From Bacteroidales bacterium (GTDB taxonomy: Bacteria > Bacteroidota > Bacteroidia > Bacteroidales > ML635J-15): DNA of 14,135 nucleotides. The notes under the pieces were generated by a model. It saw nothing but the letters and a program-made list of their open reading frames with translations, made no database searches and had not been told where the DNA came from. Positions 1 to 5,612 of this stretch are shown in pieces; position 1 is the stretch's first letter; each line of letters opens with the position of its first letter. The stretch spans positions 1-14,135 of the forward strand of contig JALOAQ010000078.1 of NCBI GenBank assembly GCA_023228725.1, in the 5' to 3' direction. The translations under genes and the position numbers were made by a program.

Positions 1-439
1 ATGCGACCAAATCACGACATTCTTGCTCAATTTCAGGGTAAATTTTATTTGCAACAAATTGTGATTGTTTTCTTAGAAGAGAGGTCTGTTTACTATCCAA
101 AATCGGAATAATAGTTTTATATATACCATCATCTTTTTTCAAAAGTCGCTGCGACATTAACAGTAAAAGTTGGCTTTTAGTATAATTAACTTTTAGAGAA
201 TCCAGCTGTTTCAGAGTAACTCCGTTTTTCATTGCTAATAAAAGCTGCCAATTATTATCAGAACTAACAATCGTGCTCGGATGATACGAATTGTTCATTG
301 AGCAATAGCAGATATCTTCCCAATTTTCCAAATTATTATAATCTGTTGTTTGTGCAAATAAATAGGTATTGCTTGATAATAAGCTGCAACAGATGCAAAT
401 ACTTATAATCCATCTTAAATTTTTATTGTTTTCTTTCAT
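1..439 (-). CDS. Partial gene: secreted protein of unknown function, 5' end only
   Basis: An open frame starts at the ATG at 439-437 and runs off the left edge of the window after 146 codons without a stop. The N-terminus is a convincing signal peptide: a basic start (MKENNKNLRW), a hydrophobic stretch (IISICICCSLLSS) and a likely cleavage site at LFAQ-TT near residue 29. The mature part has a short segment around residues 68-115 (LLLAMKNGVTLKQLD, then LMSQRLLKKDDG) that reads like a winged-helix-type helical unit. I have the impression of a Bacteroidota family of hypothetical proteins with this segment, but I cannot name it. A helical unit like this in an exported protein is odd. The start lies 32 bp from the outer arm of repeat A1, so its promoter must be inside or beyond that repeat. 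The coding call is firm; the function is unknown. Confidence 0.8.
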   Translation of the reverse strand, partial: MKENNKNLRWIISICICCSLLSSNTYLFAQTTDYNNLENWEDICYCSMNNSYHPSTIVSSDNNWQLLLAMKNGVTLKQLDSLKVNYTKSQLLLLMSQRLLKKDDGIYKTIIPILDSKQTSLLRKQSQFVANKIYPEIEQECRDLVA

Positions 440-470
440 TGTATATTATGTTTTGGTGATGTTCTCTTTT

Positions 471-617
471 AGCTTGCACATAACGTTTGGCGGTAGAAGC
501 AGTGGGGGAGTTCGTAGCTTATCGTCCTCATCCGCTGCTAAAAACCACCCAATGCGAGTTTTGCTGACCCGAAGTCATCACATCCCCCACATTGCTTTTA
601 CCGCGTGTTAGGTGCTG
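471..617 (+). repeat. Structured inverted-repeat element A1 (long form)
   Basis: The left arm begins CATAACGTTTGGCGGTAGAAG and the right arm ends CTTTTACCGCGTGTTAGGTG. Paired with each other they give a stem of GCGGTA, then AGCA, then GGGGG, with small bulges. The interior of about 75 bases is nearly identical to A3, A4 and A8. The left tip is changed (CGTTTGG for CGGATGG), and the outer box pairs imperfectly (CACATAAC against GTTAGGTG). It lies directly upstream of the partial gene at 1-439. Short frames through it are translations of the repeat, not genes. Confidence 0.85.
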
Positions 618-765
618 TTGGTTAGGCTTTCAATTCTATTGCCAAACGGTAAACTTTCCAATATAAAAGTTAGCCTTTCGTGTTCTATCCTTTCCAACCT
701 GTTACCCAAAGCTAGCGATTATTTTTAATTTCAGAGCGTTTTCCTATTTTTTTATTCTTTTTGCG

Positions 766-788
766 AAGTAGGAGCGCAGCGACTACTT
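766..788 (+). repeat. 23-bp palindromic repeat E1
   Basis: AAGTAG and CTACTT form perfect 6-bp arms around the core GAGCGCAGCGA. There are five identical copies in the window, all in the same orientation, each followed by a pyrimidine run (TTTCTTTC or similar). It resembles REP-like short palindromes in size and form. No RAYT-type transposase gene is visible here. Confidence 0.8.
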
Positions 789-1000
789 TCTTTCTTTTTC
801 TTGTTTGTCAACCCGTTACACAACGCTGGAATTTTCCTATTCTGCTTATGCTTACCAATATTGGTGAAATTTCCACAATCCCAACCAACTTACTATCCCA
901 CGAAGCGATTGGTTTCCTGCTGTTTCTTTTAATTTCAACCCGATGCGAAAACCTATGATGTTTTCCTTTCAATCGAAGACTTTACTAATTCACTATTCTG

Positions 1001-1023
1001 AAGTAGGAGCGCAGCGACTACTT
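1001..1023 (+). repeat. 23-bp palindromic repeat E2
   Basis: Identical to E1 over all 23 bases and preceded by CTATTCTG, as E5 is preceded by CTATTCTT. It sits in the second half of the A1-A2 spacer at the position corresponding to E5. Confidence 0.8.
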
Positions 1024-1221
1024 TCTTTTCATTTTATCGTTATCTGCTTGTTCTCTGTCCAAAACTTCAAAACGCTCTATTTTCCAAATTTTCAAATAGC
1101 GAACATATCCGTTATAAAATTCCGTCAATATTCCGCCATTTCAGCTGGCTTTGGGGTAAAGTTTTTTTAAAATTCTTTCTTGTATATTGGTGTTACCGAG
1201 GTCTTTGCGATTTTCTCCAAT

Positions 1222-1356
1222 TGCACCTAACGGATGGGGGTACGTAAAGTGCAGGTGATTAATACATTTCATGTTCCGCCCGAACGAAGTTACGATATTT
1301 TGGGAACTATTCCCACCCCAACCCGCCTGCATTTTATGTACCCTGTGTTGGCAAGT
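1222..1356 (+). repeat. Structured inverted-repeat element A2 (divergent stem)
   Basis: The left arm, from ACCTAACGGATGGGGGTAC into GTAAAGTGCAGG, pairs with the right arm from CCTGCATTTTATGTACCC to GTGTTGGCA. The inner stem is 18 bp (GGGTAC, TAAA and TGCAGG blocks), with two G-T wobbles and otherwise fully paired. This stem sequence differs from A1 outside the tips, yet pairing is kept. The loop carries a second small hairpin (GTTCC / GGAAC). It has the same asymmetric tips as the others: a five-base spacer after AAC on the left and two bases (GT) before GTT on the right. Confidence 0.75.
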
Positions 1357-1402
1357 GTTACCAAAATTTCCGGTTCGCCGACCCTGGCGCCCCCTTTGCA
1401 TT

Positions 1403-1537
1403 CTCACAAATTCTGTTAGCCTTCCCGCCATTCCACTCCCTGCGGGCTAGGATTCCCTCACTTTTTCGGGTAAGCGACCCTACCGTGCGGGGTGGAGGCA
1501 TTGCAAAGCTGGACGGCGGGAATGGAATCAGAATTTG
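1403..1537 (+). repeat. 135-bp structured repeat F, copy 1
   Basis: This is a near-duplicate of 1651-1785. The outer arms CAAATTCTG and CAGAATTTG are perfectly complementary. Inside them lie six unpaired bases on each side, then TTCCCGCC pairing with GGCGGGAA. The interior contains CCCTGCGGGC, a TTTTTCGGGTAA segment and GTGCGGGGTGGAG, all conserved in copy 2. It is GC-richer than the flanks. Open frames through it on both strands are by-products of the repeat. Confidence 0.7.
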
Positions 1538-1650
1538 TTCTCCCAGCAAAGGGGGTGACAGGGTTGGGGATATGCTGAGTGACGTATCCATACCAAGCCT
1601 TGACTTGATTAAAAAGGCTGAAGGCAACGGGGCAAAACAGGCTCAAATTC

Positions 1651-1785
1651 CTCACAAATTTTGTTAGCCTTCCCGCCATTCCACGCCCTGCGGGCCAAGA
1701 TTCCCTCTCTTTTTCGGGTAACCAACCCTCCTGTGCGGGGTGGAGACGCTGCAAAGCTGGACGGCGGGATTGGAATCAAAATTTG
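1651..1785 (+). repeat. 135-bp structured repeat F, copy 2
   Basis: Same architecture as copy 1, 248 bp further on. The outer arms have become CAAATTTTG and CAAAATTTG: compared with copy 1 there is one change in each arm, and they compensate each other, so the 9-bp stem remains perfect. The inner stem is CCCGCC / GGCGGG. The 113 bp between the two copies has no clear feature. Confidence 0.7.
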
Positions 1786-1879
1786 GCACTGCTCAAGCGA
1801 GGGAGGGCGAGAACTTTACTGATTCAAGGAAAGGCATAGAAACCTACTTTACAAAGCCTTTTCCCATTTTGGTAATTGT

Positions 1880-2020
1880 TGCCAACGGATGGCGGTAGAG
1901 GCAGTGGGGGAGTTCGTGGCTTATCTTCGTCATCCGCCGCTAAAAACCACCCAATGCGAGTTTTGCTGACCCGAAGTCGTCACATCCCCCACATTGCTTT
2001 TACCGCGTGTTAGGCACTGG
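1880..2020 (+). repeat. Structured inverted-repeat element A3 (long form)
   Basis: Left tip GCCAACGGATGGCGGTAGAG, right tip TTTTACCGCGTGTTAGGC. The interior is nearly identical to A1, A4 and A8, including the segments CCGCCGCTAAAAACCACCC and GCTGACCCGAAGTCGTC. The outer box pairs with a one-base bulge. It follows the F pair after about 95 bp and opens the third spacer. Confidence 0.85.
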
Positions 2021-2703
2021 TGTTTAATGTCTTCGCCTTTTGTCTTTTTCCTAACGATGTAGTACCCGATTGTTAAAAGCCTATCCCACGCTAATTTTTA
2101 AATGCTATCCAAAACTAGCGAAAATTTTTATTTTGCGAATGCTTTTCCGCTTTTCTTTATTCCTTTTTTGTGAAGTAGGAGCGCAGCGACTACTTTCTTT
2201 CTTTTCTTTTTGTCAACCCGTTGCAAAAAAGTTGAATACTAAGTTATTCAGCTGATGTTATCCAATTTTGCTCTAATTCCTACAATCCCAATTAATTAAC
2301 TATCCCACGAAGCGAAAAATTTTCCAACCGTTTTATTTCAGCCCGTTGCAAAACCCTAGAAATTATCCTGTTCAGTTGATGTTATCCAAACTTGGTCTAT
2401 TTCCACAGTCCCAACCGATTTACTATTCCACGAAGCAATTGGTTTTCCAGTCGTTTCTTTAATTTCCACCCGAAGCGAAGTTTAGTGCTGTATCCATTTT
2501 TTTTCAGCGAGCGAGCGTATTTGCTTTCTATTCAAAATGTTATCTACGTAGTTTAAATATTTCCCTTTTTGCCTTAAAATCTCAAAATTTTCCGAAACGA
2601 AACCGTTTCCTTAAAATCTTGTATCATTCGGGTTCAATTTCAATCTTTTTTCAGATTACTTGTAGATACTTTGGTGTTTCTTTAGCTTTTTCGGTTCCCA
2701 GAA
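2021..2703 (+). repeat. Non-coding spacer A3-A4 with internal 125-bp duplication
   Basis: There is no gene. This is a divergent relative of the other two spacers. It has TATCCAAAACTAG and TTTTGCGAATGCTTT (shared with 2852-3442), then palindrome E3. Two diverged tandem copies of a 125-bp unit follow (about 2214-2338 and 2339-2463), each beginning CCCGTTGCAAAA, with GATGTTATCCAA in the middle and ACTAT(C/T)CCACGAAGC near the end. From about 2464 to 2703 the sequence is AT-rich and shows nothing recognisable. Confidence 0.6.
2173..2195 (+). repeat. 23-bp palindromic repeat E3
   Basis: Identical to E1, with AAGTAG / CTACTT arms, followed by a pyrimidine run. It is the only E copy in the A3-A4 spacer; the spacer's second half lacks the copy that E2 and E5 represent in its paralogues. 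Confidence 0.8.
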
Positions 2704-2851
2704 CACTTGTGCCTAACGGATGGCGGTAGAGGCAGTGGGGGAGTTCGTGGCTCATCGTCCTCATCCGCCGCTAAAAACCACCCAATGCGAGTTATGCTGA
2801 CCCGAAGTCGTCACATCCCCCACATTGCTTTTACCGCGTGTTGGGCGCTGG
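2704..2851 (+). repeat. Structured inverted-repeat element A4 (long form, best tips)
   Basis: The left side reads CACTTGTGCCTAACGGATGG and the right side ACCGCGTGTTGGGCGCTGG. GCCTAAC pairs with GTTGGGC (one T-G wobble), GCGGTA with TACCGC, and GGCA / GGGGG with their partners around a two-base bulge. The 7-bp tips fit the RYYYAAC and GTTRRRY boxes of integron attC sites. The match to attC is by shape and tip sequence only; the recombinase is not in the window. Confidence 0.85.
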
Positions 2852-2999
2852 TACTTAGTCTTTCATTTCTGTTTCCAAACGGTATATTATCCAATATAAA
2901 AAAGCGATTCGAGTTCTTTCTTTTCCAACCGCTATCCAAAACTAGTGAAATTATTTATTTTGCGAATGCTTTCCTCGTTTTTTTTATTCTCTTTTTCCT

Positions 3000-3022
3000 A
3001 AGTAGGAGCGCAGCGACTACTT
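3000..3022 (+). repeat. 23-bp palindromic repeat E4
   Basis: Identical to E1 and in the corresponding position of the paralogous spacer. Confidence 0.8.
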
Positions 3023-3233
3023 TCTGTCTTTTTTATGTGTCAATCCGTTACAAAACGCTGGAAATTACCCCATTCAGTTGATGCTATCCAATTTAGGTGT
3101 ATTTTCCACAAACCCAACCAATTCACTATCCCACGAAGCGATTGGTTTCCTGCCGTTTCTTTTAATTTCAACCCGATGCGAAAACCTATGATGTTTTCCT
3201 TCCCATCGAAGGCTTTACTAATTTTCTATTCTT

Positions 3234-3256
3234 AAGTAGGAGCGCAGCGACTACTT
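3234..3256 (+). repeat. 23-bp palindromic repeat E5
   Basis: Identical to E1 and in the corresponding position to E2. It is followed by an uninterrupted T run. Confidence 0.8.
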
Positions 3257-3442
3257 TTTTTTTATCTTCATCTGCTTGACCGCTGTCCAAAACTTTAAAA
3301 CGCTCTGCTTCCTTAATTTTTAAATGGAGAATAGCTGTCCGTTAGCCAATTCTGTCAAAATATTCTTGTTTCAGCTTGCTTTGGGGTAAAATTTTCTTGA
3401 TTTTTCTTTCAGCACATTGGAGTTATCGTGTTTGTTTTTTGT

Positions 3443-3586
3443 ACTTGCGCCCAACGGATGGCGGTATGTTTTGCGCCCCGTCGAGCGTGGATGGGATTTG
3501 TCCACCGTTACCCGTTGAATTGAAACTAAATGTTGCGTTATCAGCGGAACAGTGGGGCGTAAAATATACCGCGTGTTAGCAACTGG
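3443..3586 (+). repeat. Structured inverted-repeat element A5 (divergent stem)
   Basis: The tips are CGCCCAACGGATGGCGG and CCGCGTGTTAGC, but the arm sequence is new: GCGGTATGTTTTGCGCCCC pairs with GGGGCGTAAAATATACCGC along 19 bp with two G-T wobbles. The loop has its own hairpin (GTGGA / TCCAC). It is about 140 bp beyond the stop codon of the 219-aa gene on the minus strand. Confidence 0.8.
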
Positions 3587-3615
3587 GTTTTGATTTTGTG
3601 TGGTGGAAATCCTAA

Positions 3616-3631
3616 TAGCCCCTTAGGGCTA
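3616..3631 (+). repeat. CTTA-loop hairpin C1
   Basis: TAGCCC and GGGCTA pair perfectly around the loop CTTA. It is preceded by GTGGTGGAAATCCTAA and followed 13 bases later by hairpin B1. The same order, with the same loop start and similar flanks but a different stem, occurs at 5359-5376. Confidence 0.6.
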
Positions 3632-3644
3632 GGTGCGTGGGAAG

Positions 3645-3710
3645 ATTGTAAGCTTATTGGCAAGCCTTGGTCAAGGGTGGGCTTGTGCGGCTTGCCAATG
3701 TGCTTACAAT
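3645..3710 (+). repeat. Two-tier hairpin B1
   Basis: The outer arms ATTGTAAGC / GCTTACAAT (9 bp, perfect) are separated by TT on one side and GT on the other from the inner arms ATTGGCAAGCC / GGCTTGCCAAT (11 bp, perfect). The terminal loop ends GGCTTGTGC. It is 15 bp past the stop codon of the minus-strand 219-aa gene, so on that strand it could act as a 3'-end structure, although no T run follows it. Confidence 0.75.
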
Positions 3711-3725
3711 GTGCGGTGGGTTTCC

Positions 3726-4385
3726 TTAACTCTTCACAATTTTCCCTAACGCTTCGAGTAGCTGGGGTTTTTCTTCTAACCCTATCTTTGCTACGGCATA
3801 GAATTCACTCATCCAGTCGTCAATTTTTGCAAATGCGGCATCTTTGGCTTTGGTGGCATCCTGCGATTCGCCTTTTTCTCTTAAATATTCGGCTCGTGCC
3901 TTTTCGAGCTCTGTTACCTTGGTGTTTGTGGCTGTTATATCCTCTGGGGTAATCTTTAGGCGGGCGAGCTTGCCCTGTATTTCGGTGTTGGTGGTAGCTA
4001 CGGAGTAGAATTTCTTAACCGTTTCTATCCATTTTACATACGATTTTTGTAGAGAGCCATCGAGGGCAAGCTGTTTTAGTGTTACGGGGTCCTTACGGAA
4101 AACTACTTTTGCTTTCTTGCGATGCAGGGAGTAAATGGTCTCTAGGTCTTTCTTTCTATTAGAAAAATCGGCGTAGGCTACCGAGGTTTCGTCATCTTCG
4201 GTTTTGTTAAAGTCGAAAATGTTGCGGGTTTGTTCTAACAATTGTTTCCCTTCGGTAATTAATGCACTATCATAGCCTAGTTCTGCCATAACGGTTGCAA
4301 TTTCTGGCTGCTCTTGTACGTTCTCGAGCGCTACTCTGTAAAGTTCGAGCGTGCCTGCTTCGGTTGATTTTAAGTTTGATGCCAT
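3726..4385 (-). CDS. Conserved helical protein of unknown function, 219 aa
   Basis: The frame starts at ATG (MASNLKSTEAG) and has no signal peptide or membrane segment, so the product is probably cytoplasmic. The sequence looks all-helical and charged. A heptad-like region around residues 140-190 (ITATNTKVTELEKARAEYLREKGES) may form a coiled coil. The C-terminus, DWMSEFYAVAKIGLEEKPQLLEALGKIVKS in sense, ends in a hydrophobic-basic helix. It reminds me of a conserved Bacteroidota family of hypothetical proteins with this tail, but no function is known to me. It is monocistronic, bounded by hairpin B1 and element A5 on its 3' side and by a 168-bp tandem repeat 81 bp upstream of its start. Base composition is richer in GC than the envelope genes at 5.6-10.4 kb, which may point to a different origin. 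Confidence 0.85.
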   Translation of the reverse strand: MASNLKSTEAGTLELYRVALENVQEQPEIATVMAELGYDSALITEGKQLLEQTRNIFDFNKTEDDETSVAYADFSNRKKDLETIYSLHRKKAKVVFRKDPVTLKQLALDGSLQKSYVKWIETVKKFYSVATTNTEIQGKLARLKITPEDITATNTKVTELEKARAEYLREKGESQDATKAKDAAFAKIDDWMSEFYAVAKIGLEEKPQLLEALGKIVKS

Positions 4386-4466
4386 AATTTGTTGATTTTA
4401 GGGTTACTAATTAATGCAAACTATTTGTTGTGTGTTGCGTTTGAATTTTTCCCTGTTACATCTTCA

Positions 4467-4634
4467 TTCCTACTCGCTGCATTTGCGTTCATACTGGCTG
4501 CTCGTCTGTTCCTACTCGTTGCTTATGCGCTCCTACTGGCTACTCGTCTGTTCCTACCCGTTGTATTTGCGTTCCTACTGGTTGCTTGCCTGTTCCTACT
4601 CTTTGCAATTGTGCTCCTACTGGTTGTTTCTGTC
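4467..4634 (+). repeat. Tandem repeat, 4 x 42 bp with a 21-bp sub-period
   Basis: Four 42-bp units start at 4467, 4509, 4551 and 4593. Each consists of two 21-bp half-units, TTCCTACTCGTTGC... and TTCCTACTGGTTGC..., so eight 21-mers in all. A spacing of 21 bp is two helical turns, which puts every half-unit on the same DNA face. It lies 81-249 bp upstream of the 219-aa gene, in its promoter region. The hydrophobic open frame through it (4389-4637) simply reflects the repeat having a length divisible by three. Confidence 0.85.
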
Positions 4635-4945
4635 TAATTTCTTGTATGAACGGAATAAATGTAATGAAAAATATTGTTACTGCTCAACACTTTACCTAAA
4701 ATTTACTTTATTGTGTCCTCCTTACCCTAATTTCCACGTGGGTCTTAGACGTGAAAAATATTTGGCGTTTTAACAATGTGCGTTTTTAATAGTCTTCTTT
4801 TCTGTTAGTATTTCTGAACTCACTTGTTTTGCTGTACTCTCAGAATTGGGCTATACGCATAGATTTAGTTTTTATTGATTAAACACGCACGTTAAAATAG
4901 TGTTCTCTTTTGAAAAAGGTAGTTTGTATTGCTAGTTGTGGGATG
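4635..4945. other. Intergenic stretch without recognisable features
   Basis: I see no gene on either strand. Only a weak inverted repeat near 4735-4758 (CACG / CGTG with an adjacent TTTC / GAAA) stands out. Confidence 0.5.
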
Positions 4946-4949
4946 GCGG

Positions 4950-5012
4950 AAACTGCTCTTTTGCAAACTTGGGCTTGTGTGTGGGCTTGTGCGGTTTGCA
5001 AATGTGCTGTTT
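4950..5012 (+). repeat. Two-tier hairpin B2
   Basis: The outer arms AAACTGC / GCTGTTT pair with one T-T mismatch. Unpaired TCT and TGT follow, then the inner arms TTTGCAAAC / GTTTGCAAA pair perfectly over 9 bp. The loop contains GGGCTTGTG twice and closes with GTGCG. Element A6 begins 78 bp downstream. Confidence 0.75.
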
Positions 5013-5089
5013 TGTGCGTTGGCTGTTCATTATATCATTTTTTCTTTTTCTGTCTTTATGTAGCAAATTGTCCGCTGTGTCGTTTTTAC

Positions 5090-5234
5090 ACTTGCCCCTA
5101 ACGGATGGCGGTATGAAATCGTTGGGGAGTACGGAGATACTTCACTATCAAGGTACAACAAACCTTGATGCGAGAGATACTGTTTGCATAACCAATTAAA
5201 CCCCAATGTTTTATACCGCGTGTTGTAAGCTGGT
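5090..5234 (+). repeat. Structured inverted-repeat element A6 (divergent stem)
   Basis: The left side ACTTGCCCCTAACGGATGG matches the family tip. The arms GCGGTATGAAATCGTTGGGG and CCCCAATGTTTTATACCGC pair with two G-T wobbles and one bulged T. The loop holds a second, perfect 8-bp hairpin: ATCAAGGT / ACCTTGAT with loop ACAACAA at 5147-5169. The right tip reads GTGTTGTAAGCTGG, the most degenerate of the set. Confidence 0.8.
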
Positions 5235-5358
5235 GTTCATTGTTCAAAGTCAATCTGTTTAAAGTTTTTACAAATCTAATCTTTATTCTTATCAATACGC
5301 ACTGACCTTTATACGGAGCACGAATTTATTTTGTTTTTTGTGGGGGGGGGAATCCCAA

Positions 5359-5376
5359 ACCGCCCTTAAAGGCGGT
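5359..5376 (+). repeat. CTTA-loop hairpin C2
   Basis: ACCGCC / GGCGGT pair around the loop CTTAAA. Upstream is a GTGGGGGGGGGAATCCCAA stretch with nine G in a row, corresponding to GTGGTGGAAATCCTAA before C1. Hairpin B5 follows after 13 bases, the same distance as between C1 and B1. Confidence 0.6.
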
Positions 5377-5389
5377 ACTTAAGGCTGGC

Positions 5390-5461
5390 TTTGTAAGCTC
5401 TTCCCGCAAAATTTGAATAGCAGGGTAGGACATTGTGCGTTTTGCGGGATGTGATTACAAA
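5390..5461 (+). repeat. Two-tier hairpin B5
   Basis: The outer arms TTTGTAAGC / GATTACAAA pair with one mismatch. Unpaired TCTT and ATGT follow, then the inner arms CCCGCAAAA / TTTTGCGGG pair perfectly over 9 bp. The loop ends TTGTGCG as in B2. The arm sequences are unrelated to those of B2 and B3. Confidence 0.75.
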
Positions 5462-5558
5462 TAGCATGGTCAAGTCACATATTAACTGTTAGTTTGCAAT
5501 AAACATATAATTATTGATTTACTTTTTGCTACTTTTCAATTTCTTTGTTAATTATTGA

Positions 5559-5566
5559 TAATTTTG
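5559..5566 (+). promoter_or_regulatory. Possible -7 promoter box for the 212-aa gene
   Basis: TAATTTTG fits the TAnnTTTG -7 consensus of Bacteroidota housekeeping promoters and lies 47 bp upstream of the start codon. I do not see a -33 TTTG at the usual spacing, so this is weak. Confidence 0.3.
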
Positions 5567-5612
5567 TTAATTAAAATAAACGGGATGAACTTCATATAAA
5601 AATACAAATGCA

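Larger units (their letters stand above)
618..1221 (+). repeat. Non-coding spacer A1-A2, paralogous to 2852-3442
   Basis: This stretch has no credible gene. It aligns along its length with the spacer between A4 and A5. Shared landmarks, in order, are CCAATATAAAA, the 23-bp palindrome E1, an AACCAA...TTGGTT hairpin with loop ACTATCCCACGAAGCG, GCGAAAACCTATGATG, palindrome E2, and GCTTTGGGGTAAA just before the next A element. The two spacers therefore derive from one duplicated unit, although the A elements that close them (A2 and A5) have different stem sequences. Short open frames (761-958, 943-1170) cross the repeats and are not conserved in frame between the copies. Confidence 0.7.
2852..3442 (+). 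repeat. Non-coding spacer A4-A5, paralogous to 618-1221
   Basis: This is the clearest partner of the A1-A2 spacer. It has the same order of landmarks, two E palindromes (E4, E5), the AACCAAT...ATTGGTT hairpin with loop ACTATCCCACGAAGCG, and the terminal GCTTTGGGGTAAA block. No reading frame is preserved between the two copies, which argues against coding function. Confidence 0.7.

Noticed and set aside
1141..1754. Overlapping minus-strand frames (96, 89 and 98 aa) across A2 and the F repeats
   Set aside because: They share peptide pieces only because the DNA repeats, are in different frames, and have low-complexity Pro/Arg/Gly composition.
2707..3081. 124-aa open frame through element A4 and its spacer (and the similar frame at 369-611 through A1)
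   Set aside because: The frame is a read-through of the repeat. It is not kept in the other copies, and the element is explained by base pairing, not codons.
3645..3710. B1 as an ordinary intrinsic terminator of the 219-aa gene
   Set aside because: The stem is strong, but no T run follows on the minus strand, and the other B copies are not at gene ends.
471..3710. Insertion sequence or transposon remnant
   Set aside because: No transposase fragment is visible on either strand, and I found no target-site duplications flanking the A elements.
4467..4634. CRISPR array
   Set aside because: Units are contiguous 21/42-mers with no unique spacers, and no cas gene is near.
4389..4637. Hydrophobic 82-aa frame and its overlapping partner that look like membrane proteins
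   Set aside because: The 42-bp tandem repeat is divisible by three, so any frame without a stop repeats Leu/Val/Phe codons. There is no conserved start or context.
4950..5461. Group II intron or known riboswitch
   Set aside because: I could not find a domain V-like hairpin, the GTGYG start with matching 3' end, or any riboswitch core I recognise.
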